Part shown: positions 1 to 8,242 of the stretch, piece after piece
Position numbering within the stretch: position 1 is the first letter of the stretch
How the letters are laid out: each line of letters starts with the position of its first letter
NCBI RefSeq assembly: GCF_002742445.1
Contig: NZ_NJNQ01000001.1
Location: 229,969 to 293,968 of the forward strand
Reading direction: 5' to 3'
DNA length: 64,000 nt
Source of the DNA: Bifidobacterium sp. N4G05
Lineage (GTDB): Bacteria; Actinomycetota; Actinomycetes; Actinomycetales; Bifidobacteriaceae
Notes under the pieces: generated by a model
What the model saw: only the letters and a program-made list of their open reading frames with translations
Told to the model about the DNA's origin: nothing
Database searches by the model: none
Program-made: the position numbers and the translations under genes

Positions 1-441
1 AATCTCATGTTTGGCGAAATCGCGCAGAATCGAACGCAGCGGCAAACGCGTCCAATATGCAGCCGGGCCTTCCGGATTGATCGGACGGCGAGGCGGAATC
101 ACATTGTCGGCGTCAGGCTTGGCCGCGTCCATCAGATTCGTGGCGCATCGTTCCAACAGCACGCCACGGGCAGAACGCTTCAAACCGGTGGCGATAACAA
201 TGTCAGGATTCGCCTGTTCGATGGCGTTCAACAGCATGGGCCAGGCGTTGGCGAAACTGACCGGAAGCGTCACCGTCGTCACGCTAATGGAAACATCCTG
301 CAGAAGATCGTCGGACAACGCCACGGATTGAGATGGATCATTCCAATATTCGGCGAGCGCCGCAGGAACAAGTACGGCCGGATTCACGTCGATGCCGTCG
401 TACGGGGTGAAACCTGAGATGACGATGTTGATCTGCTGCAT
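1..441 (-). CDS. pcp: Pyroglutamyl-peptidase I, C-terminal part missing (window edge)
   Basis: Removes N-terminal pyroglutamate from peptides in the cytoplasm (peptidase family C15). The 147 residues visible read MQQINIVISGFTPYDGIDVN at the start, matching the family's opening GFEPFGG..NPS block, and later contain LLERCATN (the Glu of the family's ERVAIN motif) and EGPAAYWTRLPLRSI, a close match to the family's DGPAAYWSTLPIKAI block. The catalytic Cys and His lie beyond the window start; the family is about 200-215 residues, so roughly a third is missing. The ATG at 439-441 is the first usable start: upstream in frame is a stop with no other ATG/GTG/TTG. It begins 42 bases after the end of ispD on the same strand, so the two are probably co-transcribed. 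I infer a role in peptide salvage. Family assignment is fairly secure although partial. Confidence 0.8.
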   Translation of the reverse strand, partial: MQQINIVISGFTPYDGIDVNPAVLVPAALAEYWNDPSQSVALSDDLLQDVSISVTTVTLPVSFANAWPMLLNAIEQANPDIVIATGLKRSARGVLLERCATNLMDAAKPDADNVIPPRRPINPEGPAAYWTRLPLRSILRDFAKHEI

Positions 442-482
442 GTGTTCCAGTGTACGTGGTCGAAAGGTAGGTTCGTTTACGA

Positions 483-1319
483 TCAGTGCTTATGCATTTG
501 CGAGAACGCTTCGGCGAACACCGCGTGCATGCGTGCTTTCGCTTCTTGTTTGGCGTGTTCCGGGTCGAGGCTGCGCGCGATGTTCTCGGCGATCGGCATA
601 TCGGCCTGTGTGGTGATTTTGAGATTCGTTTCGGATCCGGCGACAATGGCGACCGGCTCGTTCGGCAGATAGTCCACCACCACGCGGGTGTCGTCGGTCG
701 GGTGGAAGTCCGGATCGGCGGTGGCAAGCTCGTAAGCCTTGGTAATGGTGCCGAAACGGAAGGCCTGCGGAGTTTGCGCGCGGAATGCGTTCGTACGATC
801 GGGCACGGAGCGCACCACCTTACGCTCTCCAAGATCTTCGGTCAGCAGAATCGTGTCGGTGGACGCGTATGCCACGGTCGCCGCGTTGAACTGATCGAGA
901 CTGTCGATGCAGCCGTCGATGGATTGCTGTTCGACGAACGGTCGCACGGAATCGTGGATGAGGATCTTCGCACCATCGGGAATGCCCGCCTGCTTGAGCA
1001 GGTCAAGCGCGGCGCGGGTGCTGTCCACACGCTCGGAGCCACCCGGAATCACCGCACGTACCTTGGTATAGCCGGCTTCGTCGATCAGCATGTTCACCAT
1101 GTTGCCGACACGCTCGTTGACCACGACGATGATGTCGCTCACGCGATCGTTGCACTCGAACGCCTCAATGCTCCAGCAGACGATCGGTTTATCTTCCACC
1201 GAGACCAACTGTTTGGGATTGTTCTCATCGAATCGCGTGCCGAAACCGGCCGCCAACACCACGGCCACAACCGGCATCTTCTGTTCCTGCATCTGCTCTC
1301 TCTCACTCATACATCCCAC
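483..1319 (-). CDS. ispD: 2-C-methyl-D-erythritol 4-phosphate cytidylyltransferase
   Basis: Third step of the MEP isoprenoid pathway: transfers CMP from CTP to methylerythritol 4-phosphate. The N-terminal block AVVLAAGFGTRFDENNPKQ (about residues 19-37) is the nucleotidyltransferase GxGxR...PKQ signature; IHDSVRPFV (about 140-148) and DDTRVVVD in the C-terminal third match conserved IspD positions. At 278 residues it is longer than the usual 230-240, mainly from a 15-residue N-terminal lead and a charged Ala/Glu/His-rich tail (from about residue 255). The start is uncertain: a GTG at 1319 has a GGGGG purine run six bases upstream, while an ATG three codons in has no good ribosome site. It follows pgeF by about 80 bases and precedes pcp, so it sits in the middle of a three-gene minus-strand run. 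Confidence 0.92.
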   Translation of the reverse strand: MGCMSEREQMQEQKMPVVAVVLAAGFGTRFDENNPKQLVSVEDKPIVCWSIEAFECNDRVSDIIVVVNERVGNMVNMLIDEAGYTKVRAVIPGGSERVDSTRAALDLLKQAGIPDGAKILIHDSVRPFVEQQSIDGCIDSLDQFNAATVAYASTDTILLTEDLGERKVVRSVPDRTNAFRAQTPQAFRFGTITKAYELATADPDFHPTDDTRVVVDYLPNEPVAIVAGSETNLKITTQADMPIAENIARSLDPEHAKQEAKARMHAVFAEAFSQMHKH

Positions 1320-1397
1320 CGTAAACCCCCGAATCGGTTTGCAACGCGCTTTGCCTCACGTTCTGCACGCAATCCGCAACAGCGCGTCGCTCTCCCA

Positions 1398-2414
1398 CTA
1401 TTCGCGTACGATCAGCGCAAGCATACGGCCTTCGTGCGCTTTGCCTGCGATGGCGGCACGGCGATGCGAGAACCAGAGCGGATTTTCCAGCGTGCACAGG
1501 CTACGGCGGATTTTCTTAAAACGTTCCGCGAGCTGCGGTTCACCTTCGCCATCGGACTGGCAGATTTCCGCCAATTCCTCATCTTCGGAAAGATACTGGG
1601 TGGCCGCGTTGACGCGGGGGCGAGAAGACATGACATTGTCGGCTGGAATTCCGGCCTTGGCAAGCTCCTGTAGCGCAGCGGCCGCAATATCGATGCCCGG
1701 CTGGCCGAAACGGCTCAGTGTGAAGGTTCCCGGGAACTGCGCGTCGAATTCGTCGGCAATGTCTCCGCCAACCTCGTAGCAGTCGCCGCAGATGCACGGA
1801 CCGAGCGTGGCGACAATACGTTCCGGCTTGGCTCCCTTGGCCACCATCTTCTCGATGGTGGCGCCGATCACACCGTTCTGCAGGCCACGACGACCGCAAT
1901 GCGCGGCACCGATCACACTGGCTTCCGCATCGGCCATGAGCACCGGCAGGCAGTCGGCCGCGAACATGCCGAGCGCCACGTTCTTCTGCGCGGTCACCTG
2001 GCCGTCGGCCTCGACCACTGCCGGCTCATCCGCGGTTTCGGTCATCTGCTGGGCGTTTTCACCCTTGCTGCCGGACACGTCGAAGCCGAACGGACGGTTC
2101 ATTACGAACGATTCGTCCACATCGACGGCAATGCCGGAATGCACCTGGCTGACCAAGCTCAGTTTCGCATTGATGGCATTGGAGAGCGCCACGCGATTGG
2201 CGAGCACATGGTTCGGATCATCGCCGCTTTTACCACCGAGATTGCAGTGCGCATAGTCGCCTTCGCTGGTACCGCCAAGTCGCGTGGTGTACACGACTTT
2301 GACGCCCGGCGCAAGCATGATCGGAATGGTCACCGGAATCGGATTGCCGTCCACGTCGGTCGGGTCGATCGCATTGCTGTCAAGAATCGCGTCATCATAC
2401 TGCTTGTCGGTCAT
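1398..2414 (-). CDS. pgeF: YfiH/LACC1-family protein (multicopper polyphenol oxidase fold)
   Basis: Member of the DUF152/YfiH family. Family members act on purine nucleosides (phosphorylase/deaminase activity) and, in E. coli, PgeF prevents misincorporation of L-Ser into peptidoglycan precursors; which role applies here is not shown by sequence. The family's metal-site motifs are visible: QVHSG (about residue 90), ADCLPVLMAD and AAHCGRRGLQNGVI (about 155-185), and LGPCICGDCYEVG (about 205-217). At 338 residues it is longer than the usual 240-260, owing to an N-terminal extension (about 35 residues) and a C-terminal tail. The ATG has AAGGAAAACAG upstream. It leads the run pgeF-ispD-pcp; in many actinobacteria this family sits beside division genes instead, so the neighbour here is ispD by local arrangement. 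Confidence 0.85.
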   Translation of the reverse strand: MTDKQYDDAILDSNAIDPTDVDGNPIPVTIPIMLAPGVKVVYTTRLGGTSEGDYAHCNLGGKSGDDPNHVLANRVALSNAINAKLSLVSQVHSGIAVDVDESFVMNRPFGFDVSGSKGENAQQMTETADEPAVVEADGQVTAQKNVALGMFAADCLPVLMADAEASVIGAAHCGRRGLQNGVIGATIEKMVAKGAKPERIVATLGPCICGDCYEVGGDIADEFDAQFPGTFTLSRFGQPGIDIAAAALQELAKAGIPADNVMSSRPRVNAATQYLSEDEELAEICQSDGEGEPQLAERFKKIRRSLCTLENPLWFSHRRAAIAGKAHEGRMLALIVRE

Positions 2415-2495
2415 TTTTCTGTTTTCCTTGATTGTTCTACGATTATTTCAACTAATTTCTGATGATTTTCTGCGTCTACACGATATTTTTCGCAA

Positions 2496-4034
2496 TTATT
2501 CCGCTTTGAGCGTCGGCTTTTTGGTGCGCGATCGGATGGCAGCGTTCACCGGCACTTCCTGAGGGCATGGCATGGAGAACACATGCGCCGGATTGTTGAT
2601 GGCTTCAACCCAGTGACCTTCCGCGTCGCGGAATCCGCCGGCCGGAATGGTATAAGCGAGCGGCGCCGCACCCGGAAGCACGAATTCAACCTCCTGACCG
2701 GCTTCGATCTTGTTACGGCTCATAATGGTCACGCGACCGCCGTCTTCCGGACTCCACGAAAGCACTTCGCCGACCACCAGCCATGCGCGGAAATACGCGG
2801 AACGATCGGTGCTTTGCTGCACTTTGTGTTCCGGATAATAGAAGCCGGTGGAATAGTCGCGGTGTGCCACCTTGTCTGGCTCGTCCAGCAGCCAGTCAGG
2901 CAAAGACACATGCTCCGCGGGGCGCACTCCGGCGTGATACCAGCCTTCCGGCAGAATTTCGGCAGCCATGTTCGACTTACGCCTTGTACTGCGGGCGTGA
3001 TAGCTCAGATCATCGGGTTCGCCAGCAGACGTAATAGGAACGGCTGCAATATCCGGCTTCCCTGCGAACGCGCCATCCGCATGTTCCATAATCGAATCCG
3101 TGATTTCCGGCTTGCCGTAATCCGGATCGGACGGGCGAATCACGCGATCGTGGAACGGCTTCAACACAGTGCCATCCTCGTCTTCAAAACCGCGCTGCAC
3201 CATGTATGCGTCAACGGCGGTCTTGTAAGCGTTCGTCATCGCCGCAATATAGTAGGCACTCTTGGAACGACCTTCGATTTTCAGACTGGTAGCGCCCGAA
3301 TCAAGCAGATCGTCGATATGAGCAAGCATGTTCATATCCTGCGAATTGAACAGATACGCGCCTTCCTTGGTCTGTTCTATCGGAAAATACTGGCCGGGTC
3401 GCTTTTCTTCGACGATGGAATACTTCCAGCGGCACGGTTGCGCACATTCACCATGATTGCCGTCACGTCCGGTCAGATAGTTGGAGAACAGACAACGACC
3501 GGAGAACGCCATGCACATCGCGCCATGCACGAAGCATTCGATGTCAAGATCGTCGGGAATGCGTGCACGAATGTCTCGCACGGCCTGCAGATCCATTTCG
3601 CGGGCAAGCACCACACGGCGTGCGCCCAGCTGGTAGAAGGCGTTCGCCGCCTGATAGTTGGTGACTCCGGCCTGCGTGCTCACATGCAGTTCCAGATTCG
3701 GCGCCACTTCACGAGCCATAAGCATCACGCCAATGTCGGAAACGATCAGCGCATCCACGCCGGTGTCTTTGAGCTGGCCGATGTATTCGCGCATCGCTTC
3801 GACTTCATTGTTGCGTGGAAGCACATTGCAGGTCACGTACACGCGAGCGCCACGCTCGTGCGCGTAACGGGAACCTTCTTCGAAATCCTCCAAGCTCAGG
3901 TTCTTCGGCGCCGAACGCATACCAAACGCCTTGCCTCCGCAATAAACGGCGTCCGCACCGTAATCGACGGCGGTTTTCAGTCCTCGCAGATTGCCTGCTG
4001 GAGCCAATACTTCAGGCTTGTTTCTTCTTTGCAC
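2496..4034 (-). CDS. trhP: U32-family protein, tRNA uridine-34 hydroxylation (TrhP-like)
   Basis: Although historically called a collagenase-like peptidase, the YegQ/TrhP branch of family U32 makes 5-hydroxyuridine at the tRNA wobble position using prephenate. The N-terminus KPEVLAPAGNLRGLKTAVDY and the block VYCGGKAFGMR (about residues 30-45) are typical. A Cys-rich centre, CFVHGAMCMAFSGRC followed by CAQPCRW (about 165-205), matches the conserved cysteines proposed to hold an Fe-S cluster. NSQDMNMLAHIDDLLDSGA and LKIEGR are further family blocks. Length 512 residues, with a beta-rich C-terminal domain as in the long U32 proteins. The start is a GTG preceded by AGAGGAACAAGC. It is a single gene, 80 bases upstream of pgeF. 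The exact paralogue (YegQ versus YhbU/UbiU) is inferred from length and N-terminus. Confidence 0.85.
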   Translation of the reverse strand: MQRRNKPEVLAPAGNLRGLKTAVDYGADAVYCGGKAFGMRSAPKNLSLEDFEEGSRYAHERGARVYVTCNVLPRNNEVEAMREYIGQLKDTGVDALIVSDIGVMLMAREVAPNLELHVSTQAGVTNYQAANAFYQLGARRVVLAREMDLQAVRDIRARIPDDLDIECFVHGAMCMAFSGRCLFSNYLTGRDGNHGECAQPCRWKYSIVEEKRPGQYFPIEQTKEGAYLFNSQDMNMLAHIDDLLDSGATSLKIEGRSKSAYYIAAMTNAYKTAVDAYMVQRGFEDEDGTVLKPFHDRVIRPSDPDYGKPEITDSIMEHADGAFAGKPDIAAVPITSAGEPDDLSYHARSTRRKSNMAAEILPEGWYHAGVRPAEHVSLPDWLLDEPDKVAHRDYSTGFYYPEHKVQQSTDRSAYFRAWLVVGEVLSWSPEDGGRVTIMSRNKIEAGQEVEFVLPGAAPLAYTIPAGGFRDAEGHWVEAINNPAHVFSMPCPQEVPVNAAIRSRTKKPTLKAE

Positions 4035-4138
4035 GCTTGTTCCTCTTGCTCGATTTTGTCGCTCTATATTCTCAACTATTCACGGGACACTTCTGCCGCA
4101 TCCGGGAAATACATGCACTGAAAAACACATGCGGAAAA

Positions 4139-4171
4139 CAAAGGCGTCCATCGATAAGACGGACGCCTTTA
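4139..4171 (-). terminator. Rho-independent terminator after the aldo/keto reductase
   Basis: The arms AAAGGCGTCC and GGACGCCTTT pair around a ten-base loop; it lies 25-57 bases downstream of the minus-strand reductase stop. Flanking A/T bases on both sides mean it might also work in the other direction. Confidence 0.75.
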
Positions 4172-4195
4172 TGCAAATCGTTGCGAATATGACAC

Positions 4196-5059
4196 TCAGC
4201 CGAGTTTGGCAAGTTCCTCTTCGGTGAGTTCAAGCTCGTCGGCCTTGAGGGAATCAAGAATGGTTTCCGGTCGGTGAGCGCCGGGAATCACGAACATATG
4301 GTCGCCCTTGGCCAGCTCCCAAGCGAGCACCACACGCTGATAGCTCACGCCACGGGCTTCAGCCACCTCGCGGAACGGATCGAACAGGTGCTCGTCATAC
4401 GGGTGACGATAACCGCCCAACGGACTCCAGCACACGAATGCCAGACCCTGCTCGGCACAATAGTCAAGCGTATCTTGGGTGTCCAGATGAATCGGAGAAT
4501 ACTGGTTCTGCACGGCCACAAGCTTGTCGCCGAGGATCTCCTGCGCGATCTTCAACTGTTCGATGCTCACGTTGGAAACGCCCGCCCACTGGGCCACACC
4601 CTGATCGAGCAACGCCTTGATGCCTTCGCAGGACTCGTTGTACGGCACTTCCGGATCATGACGGTGCAGGTAAAGCAGATCGATGCTGTCAACGCCAAGC
4701 GCCATCGCGGACTGCTTGCCATATTCGATCAGATGCTCCGGCTTGCCGTCTCGTGGCCAAACCGGCTTGTCACCCTCCCAAGCGCGGCGCAAGCCCACCT
4801 TGGTGGCCACGGTGACTTCCTCACGCGGGCCCTTCCACGAGTCAAGCGCCTCACGCACCAGCTTTTCGCCGGTCTGTTCCTCTTCGCCCGGCGTGTAGTA
4901 CGCCCAAGCGGTGTCGATATGACGGCAGCCGGCATCCAACGAGGCGTGCAATGTTTCGATACCGACATCGTGACCACGATTGTTTTCAATGGTCAATGGC
5001 ATTTCGCCATGACCGATAGCCGTGGTGTGGAACGGTCCAAGATTACGGAACAAAGCCAT
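4196..5059 (-). CDS. Aldo/keto reductase family oxidoreductase
   Basis: NAD(P)H-dependent reductase of the TIM-barrel AKR superfamily. The catalytic tetrad positions are visible: DTAWAYY (Asp and Tyr, about residues 50-56), TKVGLR (Lys, about 86), and LHRHDPEV (His, about 125). GHGEMPLTIENN near the start and SPLGGYRHP in the middle suggest the AKR branch found in actinobacteria; no substrate can be named. The ATG at 5057-5059 is chosen over an in-frame start six codons upstream because AAGGAGA lies five bases before it. A terminator follows, and the upstream neighbour (DUF2207 gene) ends 107 bases away, so it is likely its own unit. A second, unrelated AKR lies at 61003-62013. Confidence 0.85.
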   Translation of the reverse strand: MALFRNLGPFHTTAIGHGEMPLTIENNRGHDVGIETLHASLDAGCRHIDTAWAYYTPGEEEQTGEKLVREALDSWKGPREEVTVATKVGLRRAWEGDKPVWPRDGKPEHLIEYGKQSAMALGVDSIDLLYLHRHDPEVPYNESCEGIKALLDQGVAQWAGVSNVSIEQLKIAQEILGDKLVAVQNQYSPIHLDTQDTLDYCAEQGLAFVCWSPLGGYRHPYDEHLFDPFREVAEARGVSYQRVVLAWELAKGDHMFVIPGAHRPETILDSLKADELELTEEELAKLG

Positions 5060-5166
5060 CCCGATCTCCTTCAACAACGTACAGAGTGTCTTTCCGAATG
5101 CAACCTTACCAGCCGACCCGCCTCAGCAGACAGCAAACCCACTAAACATGCGCGTAATGCCGCAGG

Positions 5167-7380
5167 TCAGCGACCGCCGAAGCTACCGCCACCGGAACCG
5201 CCGGACGAACCGCCGAAACCGCCACCGGAGAAACTGCCGCCGGAACCATTGAAACTTCCGGACGTAGACGCCGCCGAAATCGTCGATTGAATATCCGCGA
5301 AACCTGATTCCAACTGCGCGCCAATATCACCAAAATTGGCGCTGAATTGCGAGAAATCCATCGAATTCGTCTCAACCGAAGCAGGACCGGCGTAACGATG
5401 GTTGAAATACCATGAACGGTAACTCCAGTAGAGCAACGAATCGGAAGCGTTGGCATCAAGCCAATTCGGATCAGCCAATTGCGGATACGCCTTCAACATC
5501 TGCTTCATCGCCTTTTCGGAAATGCCGAACGCGGTGGCATACACCATGTACCGGCCCCACAACGTCATATCGGCCACACCGCGATCCTTGAATTCACTGA
5601 AATCCTCCATATAATGCTTCAATCCGAGCACCTGGCCAGCAAGATACTGCCCATTATCGGTAAGCCCCTTCAATTTGAGGTAGCTCAACGCAAACACGGA
5701 TGCGAACATCATCGGCACGGAAATTACCGCGAGCAACGCAAGATTGCCGATGGCTCCGAAATACAGCATGGACAGGAATGCCAGCATCACAGCGCAAATG
5801 CCCGCAGCAAACGCTCCCCCACCGCATATCGACGTGGCACCCAGCATGGCGAATTCATTGTCGCACGTATTCGTGAACTTCTCCTGAAGCTTGTAACCGT
5901 TCTCCCAATCGGAGAAATTCTCGTTCATCTGATCCAAATCGAACACCGGAGAGCCGATGCGTTCGGACGCCGTCACCAGCAAGTCGAGCGCAGCCTGCTC
6001 GCTCGGGCACAACCGCAACGATTGCACGTTGTCAAACACCACGGGAAGTATCACCACCGTGCTGGTTTTGCCCACATCGCGGGTTCGAGCGGGATCGTTG
6101 GCGATCAGCCGTGCAATATCGGCATTGTTCGCCTGGCTCATATCAATGCCCTGATACATGGCGGCCACACCCGGGTAGATGGCGATCGCTCCACGCGAAG
6201 CGAGCGAGAGCACGGAAGCCGACATTTTCCTGCTCGACAATGTCTTCGAATGCTTGTCGTCGACCATATGCAGCAACTCCGCAGCACTGGCAGGACTCAT
6301 TTCCGGCTCGTCACGCCAATACTCGATGTCACCGTGGTATTGCGAACGATTGAAACTGCGCAATGCGAGCGCAACGGCGATCACACACAACACCAGGCCG
6401 ATCACAGAGATGGCGATCCACGTGATCAAGCGGATACGCGCTTTTTTGCGCTGCTGATCACGCCACTGCTGCTCCTGTCGGGCCTCGCTTTTCATGATGC
6501 CGTTTTTGATGGTGGTATCACGAGTGCGTGCCACACCGCTGGTCGCATCGACATCGAACATGGCGACCACGTCAACATAGTCGCCGGCACGAACGTCGTG
6601 CACGGTGAACTGCAGCGACCCTTTATCACCACGTTCAGTGGTTGACGTGCGTTCGGTGTGCAGCCAAGCCCATGAATTATCTGCTGTGATGTCGTTCGGG
6701 AACGTGATGGTGCCGGTGACTTTGCCGATGGGAATCTGATTGTTCGCGCCGAACGGCTCCCATTGGAACGTGGCCACGTCTTGATAGGCGGTGGTCACGC
6801 CCTGCATGGTCATGGTGATGTCGAATTTCATGCTGCTTGCCGACGTGGTGACGGGAATGTTCCATCCGATTTCGATCTTCTTGGAACGATCGTCGGTATT
6901 GCCGGCAACAAGACCGTCTTTTGCTGGATCGAACGGTTGCGGATTGCTGTCACCTTGCGAAACATCGGCGATATACCACTGCTTCGCATGTTCTTGATTC
7001 CATTCGCCGGTGCTGTAGCTGCTTGGGATTGCGATATCGCCCTGCTGATAGGTTTCCCCCGTTGTCACATTGCGCACACTGATATCGGTGATATTGGTCA
7101 GATCGCTTTCCTTCAGCATGTACTGCTGGTACAGCTGCTTCCACGGATGATCGCCGTCGTCATCGCTGCGGTCAGCGAGTTTCATGTCGATATGCTGGGT
7201 GACCTTCAAATCGCCATTGCTTTGCACCTGCACATCGTAGTCGAGCGTTTTGTAGCTTAAGTCGGCGCTGCCATCATCCAGCGCTATTGCCAGCAACATG
7301 ATCGCCACAACGCCGATGGTGGCGGCAATCGCGATAAAAACGCTGCGCACTCCTCGTGATGCGTATTGTTTGGCCGCCAT
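5167..7380 (-). CDS. DUF2207-type membrane protein with Gly/Ser-rich tail
   Basis: Function unknown. Residues about 14-33 form an N-terminal hydrophobic segment; the stretch after it (SYKTLDYDVQVQSNGDLKVTQH) is the start of an extracytoplasmic DUF2207 domain, which runs to about residue 260. A second membrane segment follows at about 315-337, then a cytoplasmic region, then a hydrophobic hairpin at about 520-565. The last 30 residues are almost only Gly, Ser and Phe (for example GGGFGGSSGGSGGGSFGGR), a feature common in this family. 737 residues is usual. The ATG has AAAGAGGGATC upstream. The lemA gene immediately upstream on the same strand is a frequent partner of DUF2207 proteins, suggesting a shared envelope role, although a terminator separates them here. 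Confidence 0.85.
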   Translation of the reverse strand: MAAKQYASRGVRSVFIAIAATIGVVAIMLLAIALDDGSADLSYKTLDYDVQVQSNGDLKVTQHIDMKLADRSDDDGDHPWKQLYQQYMLKESDLTNITDISVRNVTTGETYQQGDIAIPSSYSTGEWNQEHAKQWYIADVSQGDSNPQPFDPAKDGLVAGNTDDRSKKIEIGWNIPVTTSASSMKFDITMTMQGVTTAYQDVATFQWEPFGANNQIPIGKVTGTITFPNDITADNSWAWLHTERTSTTERGDKGSLQFTVHDVRAGDYVDVVAMFDVDATSGVARTRDTTIKNGIMKSEARQEQQWRDQQRKKARIRLITWIAISVIGLVLCVIAVALALRSFNRSQYHGDIEYWRDEPEMSPASAAELLHMVDDKHSKTLSSRKMSASVLSLASRGAIAIYPGVAAMYQGIDMSQANNADIARLIANDPARTRDVGKTSTVVILPVVFDNVQSLRLCPSEQAALDLLVTASERIGSPVFDLDQMNENFSDWENGYKLQEKFTNTCDNEFAMLGATSICGGGAFAAGICAVMLAFLSMLYFGAIGNLALLAVISVPMMFASVFALSYLKLKGLTDNGQYLAGQVLGLKHYMEDFSEFKDRGVADMTLWGRYMVYATAFGISEKAMKQMLKAYPQLADPNWLDANASDSLLYWSYRSWYFNHRYAGPASVETNSMDFSQFSANFGDIGAQLESGFADIQSTISAASTSGSFNGSGGSFSGGGFGGSSGGSGGGSFGGR

Positions 7381-7453
7381 GATCCCTCTTTCTCATTTCT
7401 TCTTCTCTCAGATGTCCGTACAACAGACGGCCGTACAAGTCGAACTGAACAGT

Positions 7454-7482
7454 AAAACCCCATCGTTATCGGACGGGGCTTT
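7454..7482 (-). terminator. Terminator between lemA and the DUF2207 gene
   Basis: On the minus strand, CCCCGTC pairs with GATGGGG (one G-T wobble) around a short loop, followed by TTTT. It lies about 10 bases after the lemA stop. Confidence 0.65.
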
Positions 7483-7491
7483 ACGTGCATG

Positions 7492-8052
7492 TCAGAACTT
7501 GACTTGCGGAACCTGACGATCCGCTTCGTCCACCTGGAAGTAGGGGGCCTGTTCGAAATGGAACAGTCCTGCGATGATGTTGGTTGGCACGACTTCAATC
7601 CGGGTATTGTACTTCTGCACGACATCGTTGTAGAACTGGCGTGCGTAAGCGATTTTCTCTTCCAACGATTTCAGCTGACTCTGCAGATCCATGAAATTCG
7701 TATTGGCTTGCAGTTGCGGATAGTTTTCAGATACAACCTGCAGATTCATGAGCGCGCGGCTCAGCTGGTTTTCCGCGGCGATGCGCTGCGCCACGTCACC
7801 GCTTTGCGCGGCCTGCACCACGCCGGCACGGGCCTGCGTGACCTGCGTGAACACTTGGGATTCGTGGGCCGCATAACCTTTGACCGTTTCCACCAGATTC
7901 GGAATAAGATCGGCACGCTGCTTGAGCTGCACATCGATCTGCGCCCAGCCATTCCTCACACGATTGCGTAGTGTGACCAGCCCGTTGTAGGCGCTAACGG
8001 CCCAAAGCACGATGAGAACAACGATGACGGCAATGATGATGCCAACGACCAT
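7492..8052 (-). CDS. lemA: LemA family protein
   Basis: Envelope protein of unknown molecular function. Residues 2-21 form an N-terminal membrane anchor (VVGIIIAVIVVLIVLWAVSA), followed at once by the LemA signature YNGLVTLRNRVRNGWAQIDV and QLKQRADLIPNLVETVKGYA, then a long helical domain ending with a short tail. At 186 residues it has the normal family length. The ATG has GAAGGAG six bases upstream. It is upstream of the DUF2207 gene on the same strand, the usual pairing; the pair may act together at the cell surface, which is inference from co-occurrence only. Confidence 0.93.
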   Translation of the reverse strand: MVVGIIIAVIVVLIVLWAVSAYNGLVTLRNRVRNGWAQIDVQLKQRADLIPNLVETVKGYAAHESQVFTQVTQARAGVVQAAQSGDVAQRIAAENQLSRALMNLQVVSENYPQLQANTNFMDLQSQLKSLEEKIAYARQFYNDVVQKYNTRIEVVPTNIIAGLFHFEQAPYFQVDEADRQVPQVKF

Positions 8053-8160
8053 GATGACTCCTTCGTTAATGGCTCTTCAAACCATTCTTGCATGCACCTA
8101 GGCATGTTATGACAAAATCCATGCCCCCGTATCTCATTTTCATACATTCTGCACGAAACG

Positions 8161-8196
8161 AAAAGTACCCCGCACCTTTCGGCACAGGGCACTTCA
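8161..8196 (-). terminator. Terminator after pnp
   Basis: Minus-strand hairpin AAGTGCCCTGTGCC / GGTGCGGGGTACTT (14 pairs counting G-U) with a GAAA tetraloop, followed by TTCG rather than a full U run. It starts about 45 bases after the pnp stop. Confidence 0.6.
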
Positions 8197-8242
8197 GTCA
8201 ATCAGTTATGCAGTTATGCTGCGAGGGATCCTCTTGAGGACG